DNA from: an uncultured bacterium
GTDB taxonomy: Bacteria > Cyanobacteriota > Vampirovibrionia > Gastranaerophilales > Gastranaerophilaceae
Length of the DNA stretch: 64,000 nucleotides
NCBI GenBank assembly: GCA_902763805.1
Contig: CACWTN010000005.1
Coordinates: forward strand, 177,784 to 241,783
Reading direction: 5' to 3'
The notes beneath the pieces were generated by a model, which saw only the letters and a list, made by a program, of their open reading frames with translations, was not told where the DNA came from and did no database searches. Of the stretch, positions 53,393-61,556 are shown one piece after another. Position 1 is the stretch's first letter. Each line of letters starts with the position of its first letter. Made by a program: the position numbers and the translations under genes.

Positions 53393-54856
53393 ATGAACAT
53401 AAAAATTTTATTGGTAGAAGATAGTGAATCTCAGCTGGAATTCCTTAGGGATGGTCTTACTAAAAAGGGATTTGTTGTAGAAACAGCAAGAAATGGTGCA
53501 GAAGGATACAAAAAACTTTTTGAATGTGTCCCTGATATTGTTCTTTCAGATATTATGATGCCGGCAATTGACGGATACCAGTTATGCCGTTTAATCAAAA
53601 ACAAGGAAGAAACAAAAAAAATTCCGGTCATTTTACTAACTATACTGGACAAAAAAATTGACAGCTTCTGGGGTAAAAAAGCCGGTGCACAATTGTTTTT
53701 ATCTAAAGCAATAGATATAGAAGAACTTGTTAAAAATATTAATGCAACACTCCGCAGATATCCGATGACAGACGAATACAAAGCAGGAATTGCCCAGCTT
53801 GCATCGTCGGATAATTCTGCTCATTCGCAGCTTAATACAATTCTTAATGACCTGCTGCTGAAATCTGTTTTTGCAAATGAATTCCGCAATCTTAGCGATT
53901 TTATGAATTATGAAAGGGTGCTTGTAGAAAAATTATTTTCTCTGCTGAGCTCCTTTGTGGAATACAGCGTTGCAGGTATATTTTTTGCTTCCCCGGATGA
54001 TTTTTCGGAAAACATTCTCTATCTGGATACTCTCGGAAGAAACCTTTCAAAAAATCTTCTGTCCGATATCCAGTATGATTTTTTCAGAAAGCTTGAAGAA
54101 ATCAAACAAATTCGTGACAGCAAGTTTGAAGTAGTAAGAATTCTTCTCGGAAAAGAAATGGAATATGATTTTAATGATATGAAATCAAAAATCATCATTC
54201 CGCTTGTCTTTGACAAGAAACTCATCGGAGGAATTTGTTTCTATACCAGAGCTGAAACTGATTATGCGTCCTTCAGGTATTTTGATATTATGATAAGCGA
54301 ACTTCTCGCTATATTCAAAATGAAATATCAATATACCGAAAAAGAGTTTATGTCGGTACTTGACGGTCTTACCGGTTTGTATAACCGCAGGCAGTTTGAA
54401 CTTGGTATAGAACAGGAATTTAACCGTACAAAACGACACCCTGCAGATTTCAGCCTTGCAATCCTTGATATTGATTTCTTTAAAAAGGTTAATGATACTT
54501 ACGGTCACCAATATGGAGATTACGTATTAAAAACTGTTTCCGATTTAATGAAATCGTCTTTCAGAAAAACAGATTTGCTGTACAGATACGGCGGAGAAGA
54601 ACTTGTAATTATCATGCCGGAAACCAATATAGAAGGTGCTGTTATACCTGTTCAGCGCCTCAGACGTGCTGTAGAAGAATACAACTTTGAGTATAACGGC
54701 GTTAAAGCTAAAGTAACGGTAAGTATAGGTTTAACTATGAATTACGCTCAATTCAAAACCGCAACAGAGCTGCTTAAATCTGCTGACGAAGCTTTATATA
54801 AAGCAAAAGAAGAGGGAAGAAACAGAGTTATAACTTACGAGGGAAATAATCAGTGA
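53393..54856 (+). CDS. Receiver-GGDEF response regulator (diguanylate cyclase)
   Basis: 487 aa. An N-terminal receiver has phospho-Asp D53 in VLSDIMMP and the signalling Lys. The middle ~140-310 is GAF-like, helical/beta. The C-terminal GGDEF domain has LDGLTGLYNRRQFE, LDIDFFKKVNDTYGH and the active-site GGEEL (400-404). RKTD (391-394), five residues before GGEEL, is the RxxD inhibitory site, so the enzyme is probably active and product-inhibited. It makes c-di-GMP when phosphorylated, presumably by the adjacent CheA. Start overlaps the next gene's GTG by 4 nt. Confidence 0.95.
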   Translation: MNIKILLVEDSESQLEFLRDGLTKKGFVVETARNGAEGYKKLFECVPDIVLSDIMMPAIDGYQLCRLIKNKEETKKIPVILLTILDKKIDSFWGKKAGAQLFLSKAIDIEELVKNINATLRRYPMTDEYKAGIAQLASSDNSAHSQLNTILNDLLLKSVFANEFRNLSDFMNYERVLVEKLFSLLSSFVEYSVAGIFFASPDDFSENILYLDTLGRNLSKNLLSDIQYDFFRKLEEIKQIRDSKFEVVRILLGKEMEYDFNDMKSKIIIPLVFDKKLIGGICFYTRAETDYASFRYFDIMISELLAIFKMKYQYTEKEFMSVLDGLTGLYNRRQFELGIEQEFNRTKRHPADFSLAILDIDFFKKVNDTYGHQYGDYVLKTVSDLMKSSFRKTDLLYRYGGEELVIIMPETNIEGAVIPVQRLRRAVEEYNFEYNGVKAKVTVSIGLTMNYAQFKTATELLKSADEALYKAKEEGRNRVITYEGNNQ

Positions 54857-55863
54857 TTGGAAACGAAAACTACATAGAGCAAAATAAAAATAACCATTTG
54901 TGTTTTCTGCTCGGTAACAGCCGTTATGCGGTAAATACTTCTAATGTGCTTGAGATTATGAAACTTCCGGCTCTTGATTACCCCCAAAAACTTCCGAATA
55001 ACATAATCGGATTACTAAAATACAACAACTTCGTTATTAATATTGTTGACATTCGTTTTTATCTTGATATTGAAGTTACAAGCTACAGTACCGATAATGA
55101 GCTGATTATAGTCAAAACGGATGAAACAATATTCGGTATTATTACAGACAAAATTCTCGGTATCATCCCACTGGAATCATCAAATATAGATACAATACCG
55201 TTTGTTGACAACAAAACCATAATTGACTCTATATACAAACAGAATCAGGAAACTGCATTTATTATCAATATTTATTCAATAGAAAACAGATTAAAACAAA
55301 CTATTAAATCTGCGGATATCGATATCCCTTCACTGTTTCCGAATGATGAAGCATCACAGAATTTAATGAGAGAACGAACAGCCGCAATTGCTGCAAAATC
55401 AAGATTTTCAATAATAAGCGGAGAACTTCACGCAAAGAAAAAACTTATATCATTTAATCTCAACAATGACTTATACTGTATACCGCTTGATTACGTAAAA
55501 GAAGTTATAAAAGATACCTCAGTAACAAGCATTCCGGGAACTCCGGAATTTATAGAAGGTATTATCAACCTGCGGGGCGACTACACAACAGTCTTAAACC
55601 TTAAAGAGTTTATGAATATAAAACAGCAGGATAAACAAAGTGAAAACGGCAAAAAACCTGCTATTATTGTCAGCTGCAATGAAATGGACATTGCTTTTCT
55701 AACAGACAAAATTAATGAACTGTTTGAATTCCCTGAGGACAAAATTAAAGATACGGGGGACGGATATTACGCAGGTGAATTTATACTGAATGATATCCCA
55801 TACACAATCCTGAATGTTGAAAAAATTTGTACCGATAAAAAAGTAGTCATTACGGATATGTAA
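54853..55863 (+). CDS. Double CheW-domain coupling protein
   Basis: 336 aa with two CheW-like domains: ~10-150 (HLCFLLGNSRYAVNTSNVLEI) and ~195-330 (KLISFNLNNDLYCIPLDYVKEV, then GIINLRGDYTTVLNL). CheW links receptors to CheA. The first domain is the more divergent one. Starts with GTG in a GTGA overlap with the cyclase stop, indicating coupled translation. The second domain retains the conserved INLRG loop needed for binding. Confidence 0.93.
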   Translation: MIGNENYIEQNKNNHLCFLLGNSRYAVNTSNVLEIMKLPALDYPQKLPNNIIGLLKYNNFVINIVDIRFYLDIEVTSYSTDNELIIVKTDETIFGIITDKILGIIPLESSNIDTIPFVDNKTIIDSIYKQNQETAFIINIYSIENRLKQTIKSADIDIPSLFPNDEASQNLMRERTAAIAAKSRFSIISGELHAKKKLISFNLNNDLYCIPLDYVKEVIKDTSVTSIPGTPEFIEGIINLRGDYTTVLNLKEFMNIKQQDKQSENGKKPAIIVSCNEMDIAFLTDKINELFEFPEDKIKDTGDGYYAGEFILNDIPYTILNVEKICTDKKVVITDM

Positions 55864-55886
55864 AAGGGTTTACATCCTTAACACAT

Positions 55887-55945
55887 TTGATAATTCGAAT
55901 AAATAATGTATACTTAGAATGGGTATGATGTGGTACAATACGAAT
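55887..55945 (+). promoter_or_regulatory. Two candidate promoters before the AMIN-like gene
   Basis: TTGATA-N16-TATACT (55887-55914), and an extended -10 TGgTACAAT (55931-55939) that ends 6 nt before ATG 55946. The second has the geometry of the leaderless set and fixes the start at 55946 rather than 55919. Confidence 0.6.
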
Positions 55946-58372
55946 ATGAAGCGTTATAAGAAGAGAACAATTGCATTGTGTCTTGCTTCTGCGCTGACTG
56001 TAATCGGAGCTTTCGGGGCAGAAAACTATGAAAACACTCTTATGGCACTAAAAGTAAGTGTCAGTAAGAGCGGTCAGATTAATCTGACTGCATTTACCGA
56101 AAAACCGTATAATACCCCGATAAAGAAAACCCAAGTGGATGAAAACACTTATGTTCTTACCCTAAAAGATACTAACAGCAACGCTTCTGAACCAAACATA
56201 GAAAAATATGATAACATCGAAAGCATCCAGATATCAACTTACCCGTATACAACCGAAAGTGACGGCTGTACAAGAGTTGTCGTGAAGACAAACGGAAATC
56301 CACCACTGTATGCATCATCTGCGCTGTTTATTCCTGACAATCAAGCAGAAAAGGAAACAACAACCTATAATAAATCAGACGACAATGATGATAGTCATTC
56401 CTATGATGAAACAGAGGAAAATGATGAAACCTCCTATTCCAAAAACAACAAAGAGGTTGAACAAAATAATACTCCGGATAATATCGTCGTACCGGAAACT
56501 CCTGTTCAAATTGACTATTCCAACACGGACACAAATGCTTCCAACTACAGGATGCTCGCTCTGTGTATATCTTCTTTGCTGATAATTATCGGTCTTATAT
56601 TTATGTTCAGCAAAGATAAAATGGCATCAGTTGTCGGAGATCAGGGTAATTTTGACGTAAATGACGATGATAAAAAGCAAAGGGAAACAAAAAAGAAAAA
56701 AAGCGCTTTAAAAAAACCCGAAAAACAATATACAACCAATAAAAAAACTTCTGACTTCACTTTTGAAACAACTGATGAAATAACAATGAGTAATGACTCA
56801 CTAGGTGATGAAGATGAAACAGAAAATGTCGTTGTAGATCTGGACATGCTGTATCAGGAATCACAAAAAACACAACAGCCGGAAATGGTAAACGAAAAAG
56901 AAGTAGAAGAAGAAAGCGATTTTGATGATTTGGCGGATTTACTAAACTCCTTCTCAACAGAAGAAGCCGAAACCGAAGAACCTGAAGAAGAACCTTTTGA
57001 TGAAGATTTGTATAACAGCATAATAAACAATGACAAACTTGAGTTTTCCGACGCTGATATAAGTAAAATTAATCAGCTTCTTCAAATAGAATTAGGCGAA
57101 GAAACAACAGCTGACCTGAATAAATATTTAAGCATGCCGAAGAAAAAGAAAATGACTCAGGAACAAATTCTTGAAGACCTGCTTTCTGCATACTCAATCA
57201 AACAAAACATTGATTTTACCAAAGAAGATGTAGAAGCAATAAAAAAACTTATGAACGTAGAATTGGGACCTGATTTTGTCAAAGATTTCACCACAAATCC
57301 GCTCAGAACAAAAGCTGTTGAAAAAAATATCAGAGAAAACGCCGGCAAAAAACCTCACAAAACGTCAGAGATTATGACACTAAATGTAAAAAATATGCTT
57401 CCTGACCTCTCTGAAGAACTGAAAAAGCAAAGCAATAAATCCATTGCTCCGGAAGTTAAACCGGCAGTTGTATATTACAGCGAAGGTTATGATTATAAGA
57501 AACTTAGCGTTTCAGATGAATTATCCGACATATCAAAAAATATGAAAAACGAACAAAATGAACATAAACCTTCATTCTGGGAACCGACTGTCGCTACGGG
57601 GTATGATGTTGCTACATTATCCATAAAAGACGAGCTGCCGGATTTAGCTGATGTTAAAGCTAACCCGCAAAAATACAATGAACAGCCCCCTGAAAAACCT
57701 CAGGCTGACGAAAGAGCTCTTTTAAGAAGCCTTTCTAATGTTACTTTCAAACCGTTTTACGAAGATGTTGAAAACGAATTGAATCAGTTTGACAACTTTG
57801 AAGTCATTAAATCATATTCTTATTACAAACAACAGGAAAAGCCACTTCCTGCAGAACAAATTGAAGAACCCGCCAAAGAACCTTTACAGATTAAACAACC
57901 TGAAATAATCAACAGAAAAGAAGACGACAATACTGCAAAATTGCTTAAGCTGATAGAAGAACAACAAACCGAACGGGCAAAAAGAAAACAAATTAATGAT
58001 GAGTCATCTAAACTAAAAGAAAAACTTGAATCAGCCGAAAAACAGAAAGAAAATCTTAAAAAAGCCGAAAAACAAAAACAACAGGAAATGTACAAACTTG
58101 ACGGAAAAACACATAAAGTGTTAAAAATTGTGAGATGTACAGAAAACAGCGATTGTAAAATTTTGCAGAACGATAACATTTTCACGATTGTAGGAAGTAT
58201 TGAAGGACGTGAATTTATACTAAAACAATACTCGTCACTCAAAAATGCATCATTATTCGTAAGACAAAATGATAAAGCAGATAATACCCAATTTCTTGTA
58301 AAAGTCGGACTGCACAAATTCATAATTAAAATAACAAAGGATAAAATGGAGTTTGTAATGGATTTATGCTAA
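55946..58372 (+). CDS. Large single-pass protein with N-terminal AMIN-like domain and internal repeats
   Basis: 808 aa from the ATG at 55946. A signal-like segment (6-25) is followed by an AMIN-like beta domain (~30-130), an acidic linker, one transmembrane helix (~203-222, LALCISSLLIIIGLIFMFSK) and a very long acidic cytoplasmic region. This order resembles FimV/TspA polar hubs (periplasmic binding domain, one helix, cytoplasmic scaffold). The cytoplasmic part holds a ~30-residue duplication and three copies of an LxVxDELxDLx motif. Ends in a small beta domain (~715-808). It overlaps the lipoprotein gene by 7 nt. Confidence 0.75.
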   Translation: MKRYKKRTIALCLASALTVIGAFGAENYENTLMALKVSVSKSGQINLTAFTEKPYNTPIKKTQVDENTYVLTLKDTNSNASEPNIEKYDNIESIQISTYPYTTESDGCTRVVVKTNGNPPLYASSALFIPDNQAEKETTTYNKSDDNDDSHSYDETEENDETSYSKNNKEVEQNNTPDNIVVPETPVQIDYSNTDTNASNYRMLALCISSLLIIIGLIFMFSKDKMASVVGDQGNFDVNDDDKKQRETKKKKSALKKPEKQYTTNKKTSDFTFETTDEITMSNDSLGDEDETENVVVDLDMLYQESQKTQQPEMVNEKEVEEESDFDDLADLLNSFSTEEAETEEPEEEPFDEDLYNSIINNDKLEFSDADISKINQLLQIELGEETTADLNKYLSMPKKKKMTQEQILEDLLSAYSIKQNIDFTKEDVEAIKKLMNVELGPDFVKDFTTNPLRTKAVEKNIRENAGKKPHKTSEIMTLNVKNMLPDLSEELKKQSNKSIAPEVKPAVVYYSEGYDYKKLSVSDELSDISKNMKNEQNEHKPSFWEPTVATGYDVATLSIKDELPDLADVKANPQKYNEQPPEKPQADERALLRSLSNVTFKPFYEDVENELNQFDNFEVIKSYSYYKQQEKPLPAEQIEEPAKEPLQIKQPEIINRKEDDNTAKLLKLIEEQQTERAKRKQINDESSKLKEKLESAEKQKENLKKAEKQKQQEMYKLDGKTHKVLKIVRCTENSDCKILQNDNIFTIVGSIEGREFILKQYSSLKNASLFVRQNDKADNTQFLVKVGLHKFIIKITKDKMEFVMDLC

Positions 58373-59376
58373 AACGTCTGCTGGTTTTGCTTTTTATTCC
58401 TTTTATTTTATGCTCCTGCACCAATAATATTGAGGAGATATCTTTTTCATCGTGGGGTTCGGTAACCGAAACCAAAATTTTGAATAAATTAATCAGTGAT
58501 TATGAAAAAAATAATCCTGAAGTTAAAATTAATTTTATCCATATACCGCAAAATTATTTTCAGAAAATACATCTTTTATTTGCGTCTTCAACCGCACCTG
58601 ACGTAATTTTTATCAATAATCTTTATCTTCCCGTATACAAAAATCAGCTTGAAGATTTAACAAGTATAGTAAATACCAAAGACTTTTACCCCCAGACAAC
58701 AAAGGCTCTCAGTATTGACGGAAAATTATATGCGATTCCGAGGGATATATCCAATTTTGTTTTCTTTTACAATAAAAATATTACAGGAGATATAAATCCT
58801 GACTGGACTTTCAATGATTTTGAAAAATTAATAAAAAACACAAGCAATGATAAACATTACGGTCTGAGCTATGAACGTGACATATATTGGGCATCTCCGT
58901 ATCTGGAAACATTGGGTTTTGAAAACGGTATAAAATTTTACAAAAATCTTGAAAGCAAATATGCACCAACTCCGGCTCAGGTCGGAAGCTCAACACAAGC
59001 ACAAATGTTTCTTGACGGAAAATTGGGACTATATTTATCAGGCAGATGGCTGTTTCCGAAAATCAGCGAAACCGCGGAATTCCCCTACGGAATCGTAACT
59101 TTTCCGGGAATCGTTACGGCTGATGCTTCAGGCTGGGCTATTTCAAAAAATTCAAAACACAAAATTCAGGCCCTAAAATTTGTAAAATATTTATCATCCA
59201 AAGAAAGCATAGATTACTTTACAGACACCGGGCTTATAATTCCTGCACGAATTGATTCTTCTGAAAAAATCAAAGAACGTGCATTTCTTGATGCAATCCC
59301 AAAATCTGTACCTCGTAAGCCTGATATCAATTTTAACAAAACAAGAGATTCGCTCAACAAACAATTTTTTAACTAA
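58366..59376 (+). CDS. Extracellular solute-binding lipoprotein, orphan
   Basis: 336 aa. A signal peptide with lipobox LCSC (Cys ~19) is followed by an ABC type-1 sugar-binding fold: ISFSSWGSVTETKILNKLISDYEKNNPEVKINF, then APDVIFINN (~75-83), and WAISKNSKHKIQALKFVKYL at the C-terminal lobe. This is shorter than typical sugar-binding proteins (~400 aa). No permease or ATPase genes lie nearby; instead it is translationally coupled to the AMIN-like scaffold gene and to a chemosensory cluster. It may serve as a ligand sensor. Confidence 0.88.
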   Translation: MLKRLLVLLFIPFILCSCTNNIEEISFSSWGSVTETKILNKLISDYEKNNPEVKINFIHIPQNYFQKIHLLFASSTAPDVIFINNLYLPVYKNQLEDLTSIVNTKDFYPQTTKALSIDGKLYAIPRDISNFVFFYNKNITGDINPDWTFNDFEKLIKNTSNDKHYGLSYERDIYWASPYLETLGFENGIKFYKNLESKYAPTPAQVGSSTQAQMFLDGKLGLYLSGRWLFPKISETAEFPYGIVTFPGIVTADASGWAISKNSKHKIQALKFVKYLSSKESIDYFTDTGLIIPARIDSSEKIKERAFLDAIPKSVPRKPDINFNKTRDSLNKQFFN

Positions 59377-59453
59377 TAATAATGCCCCTTTCGGAAGAGA
59401 AACAAAAGGAGCAAGGCTAATTATTATGAAGAAAAGATTTTGGTGCTAAAGAA

Positions 59454-59532
59454 GTAAGCCGAACACACACAATGCCTAATCATACTTTTTTCGTCGAATA
59501 TCCGACAATATCACTCGCTGCCTTCGACTTAC
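59454..59532 (-). ncRNA. Candidate structured small RNA
   Basis: On the minus strand GTAAGTCGAA (59532-59523) pairs with TTCGGCTTAC (59463-59454), ten pairs, one of them a G-U that exists only on this strand. Inside, TTGTCG-GATATT-CGACGA forms a 6-bp hairpin. The first base lies 7 nt after an extended -10 TGgTAAAAT, with TTAAGA 17 nt upstream of it. The element resembles no known RNA family that I can name. It could be a dispersed repeat instead. Confidence 0.45.
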
Positions 59533-59538
59533 ACTATT

Positions 59539-59567
59539 ATTTTACCATTTTATGCATGCCTTCTTAA
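59539..59567 (-). promoter_or_regulatory. Promoter of the candidate RNA
   Basis: On the minus strand TTAAGA, a 17-nt spacer ending in TGG, and TAAAAT. Predicted start about 59532, the exact 5' base of the outer stem. Confidence 0.45.
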
Positions 59568-59938
59568 GCTACTGCGGAAGTAATCCTTTGGGATTATTTC
59601 CTGAATATATAAAAAGCCGTTATTGATATATTGCGTATTCTTAAACATATTTTTCAGACTTCTGTTCTTATAAAAATTTAAATTTGTTACAAAAATTTAC
59701 ATATTTTTTTAAAAACAAAGGCGGCTTTTTGTGCGCATTTTTTGTTTTCATGCATAAAATTTTCCTTCAGAAACAGATTTTTGCAGTTTAAAAACCCTTA
59801 CGTGAAAAAAACATTCAAAAAATTGTCTTTACATTATCTTTACAATCGAAAAAAAACAGGCAATTTCTTTTTTGTCCCGCTTTTAAATATATATATAAGT
59901 TGGTATAATCAACTTAGGCAGGTATGTGTAAATAGCGT

Positions 59939-61537
59939 ATGATTAATAAAATCAGTGTAGAAACCGAAAGAAGAAATAGCATTCAAGCCCAACGACAAAA
60001 AGAAAAAGTTCAACAAAATCCGAACTTTAAAGGTCTTGGCGCACTGGCGTTAGCCGGTATTCAGAAATGCGAACAAGTGCCGATGATAAATGTAGCCGTC
60101 ATCGACATGCTTTCTGCTATTTTGCCGAGAACTATTGTTGAATCATTAACTAACTGGTTTGCCGGTTTTGAGGCATTCAGACGCGAATCATCAGGTTTAA
60201 TCGTTAACTGCCTTATACCGAGTGTTATAACATTAGGTATAGCAAAATGCTTAAACCCTGCATTCATGCCTAAGGGTGTTAACATGTCAAGAAGCTGGGC
60301 AAGTGTTGATATGCTACAAAAAGCTTCTGAATACTACAACAATGCATCTTCAGAAAATAAAGTTGAAGAATCTCTGAAAAAACTTATAAGCTGCATTGAA
60401 GGTGTTGACGGAAACAAACATGTTAATTTTGCCGAAAAACTCGGAGAGGATAAATTAAACAGCTATGCAAAACAACTTGCCGAAATCTCAAGAAAAGATA
60501 TCAAAAATTCAGAGATGAGAAAAGAAGTCGGTAAAATTACTCAGGAAATAGTTGACAGAACCAAAGTTTCCGAACATATAACCCTTGATAAAATAAGTGC
60601 TCAATCCGTCGGTTCAACTCTTGAAGATGCCGTTAAATTCTTCAGAGAGTTCCAGAGAACAAACGGTAAAATGGCAATAGAAGAATTTGCAAAGAAAAAC
60701 AAAAATCTTGTCAGAACAAAGAGCCTTTTAGGCTTAGCAGTTGTCCTTCCGCTGGCTGCTTCTATGCAGTATATTAACAGATGGATAACAGGCAAAGTTT
60801 CAGGAACGAAGGGCGCTCCGATTTACGACGATTTCGCCAAAGGTCAGGACAATATTGAAGAAAATCCAAAAGCAAAAGAAGGTTTGTTAAAACAAAAATT
60901 CATTTCGATAGGTTCAATGATAGCAGTATCACTCCTTTCAATGAGCAAACTCCCGACCTGGAAAATGCTTGATTTCAAGGGAATGTTCCCGACAATGGAT
61001 CAGGCAAGAATAATCTCAACAACAACATTTGCGTCACGTATGGCAGCCGCTGATGACAAGAATGAGCTTGCAGAAGCAACCGTCAGAGATATTGCAACCT
61101 TCTCAAGCTTATATTACCTAGGCGATGTTGCAGCAAAAGGCGCTGCTACAATAATACAAAAGAAAACCGGTGAAGTTCTTCTTAACGACACAAAACCGCT
61201 GAAAGAAAACGCTAACGCCTGGGATAAATTCAAACACTGGATGAAAGATGTAAACATCAAATCTTCAAGCGAAGTTGCAACGAAAAAAGCAATTAATTAC
61301 CGTTCGGCTTGCCAAGTAACAAACTTAGGAGTATCATTAGCACTGTTAGGGTTAATTATTCCTATATTCACTCGTCGAAAAACAAAGAAAAACCATGAAC
61401 AAGCTCTAAAACTTGCTCAGGAGCAAAACAACTTACAAGCCGAAAACAATAAAAAAGACGAAAAGGGCATCACACCACTTAACGTACAATATAAGCAATT
61501 AACAGCCGGATTCAGGGCTGATAAAAAAACAGCATAA
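59939..61537 (+). CDS. Large orphan membrane-associated protein, paralogue 1
   Basis: 532 aa; no named family. NPNFKGLG at 27-34 is the shared motif. Several amphipathic or hydrophobic helices are present: ~95-112, ~262-282 (LLGLAVVLPLAASMQYI), ~325-340 and ~465-485. It aligns by eye with the next gene over its full length, e.g. LPRTIVES / APRTINDG, MFPTMDQARIIS / KMPTINQLKGIY and EATVRDIATFSSLYYLGD / EVLTKDTLGYLSWLVLGD. There is no signal peptide. The ribosome-binding site is weak. Confidence 0.75.
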   Translation: MINKISVETERRNSIQAQRQKEKVQQNPNFKGLGALALAGIQKCEQVPMINVAVIDMLSAILPRTIVESLTNWFAGFEAFRRESSGLIVNCLIPSVITLGIAKCLNPAFMPKGVNMSRSWASVDMLQKASEYYNNASSENKVEESLKKLISCIEGVDGNKHVNFAEKLGEDKLNSYAKQLAEISRKDIKNSEMRKEVGKITQEIVDRTKVSEHITLDKISAQSVGSTLEDAVKFFREFQRTNGKMAIEEFAKKNKNLVRTKSLLGLAVVLPLAASMQYINRWITGKVSGTKGAPIYDDFAKGQDNIEENPKAKEGLLKQKFISIGSMIAVSLLSMSKLPTWKMLDFKGMFPTMDQARIISTTTFASRMAAADDKNELAEATVRDIATFSSLYYLGDVAAKGAATIIQKKTGEVLLNDTKPLKENANAWDKFKHWMKDVNIKSSSEVATKKAINYRSACQVTNLGVSLALLGLIIPIFTRRKTKKNHEQALKLAQEQNNLQAENNKKDEKGITPLNVQYKQLTAGFRADKKTA

Positions 61538-61556
61538 ATAGCAAACAGGGACATCA

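Larger units (their letters stand above)
59377..59938. other. Long intergenic region, no gene seen
   Basis: 562 nt, no supported coding sequence. It contains a candidate minus-strand RNA (59454-59532), a + strand hairpin of 11 bp with one G-U (59576-59586 / 59591-59601), and an extended -10 TTGGTATAAT (59900-59909), 29 nt before the next gene. A 66-codon frame at 59742 is AT-rich and unconvincing. Confidence 0.5.

Noticed and set aside
59400-59450. Seven-residue leader peptide (ATG at 59426) before a regulated gene
   Set aside because: Spacing from AAGGAG is too long and no attenuator-gene pair follows on the + strand.
59742-59942. 66-codon frame as a gene
   Set aside because: Phe/Lys-rich composition of AT-rich noncoding DNA, no ribosome-binding site, and it runs into the start of the next gene.
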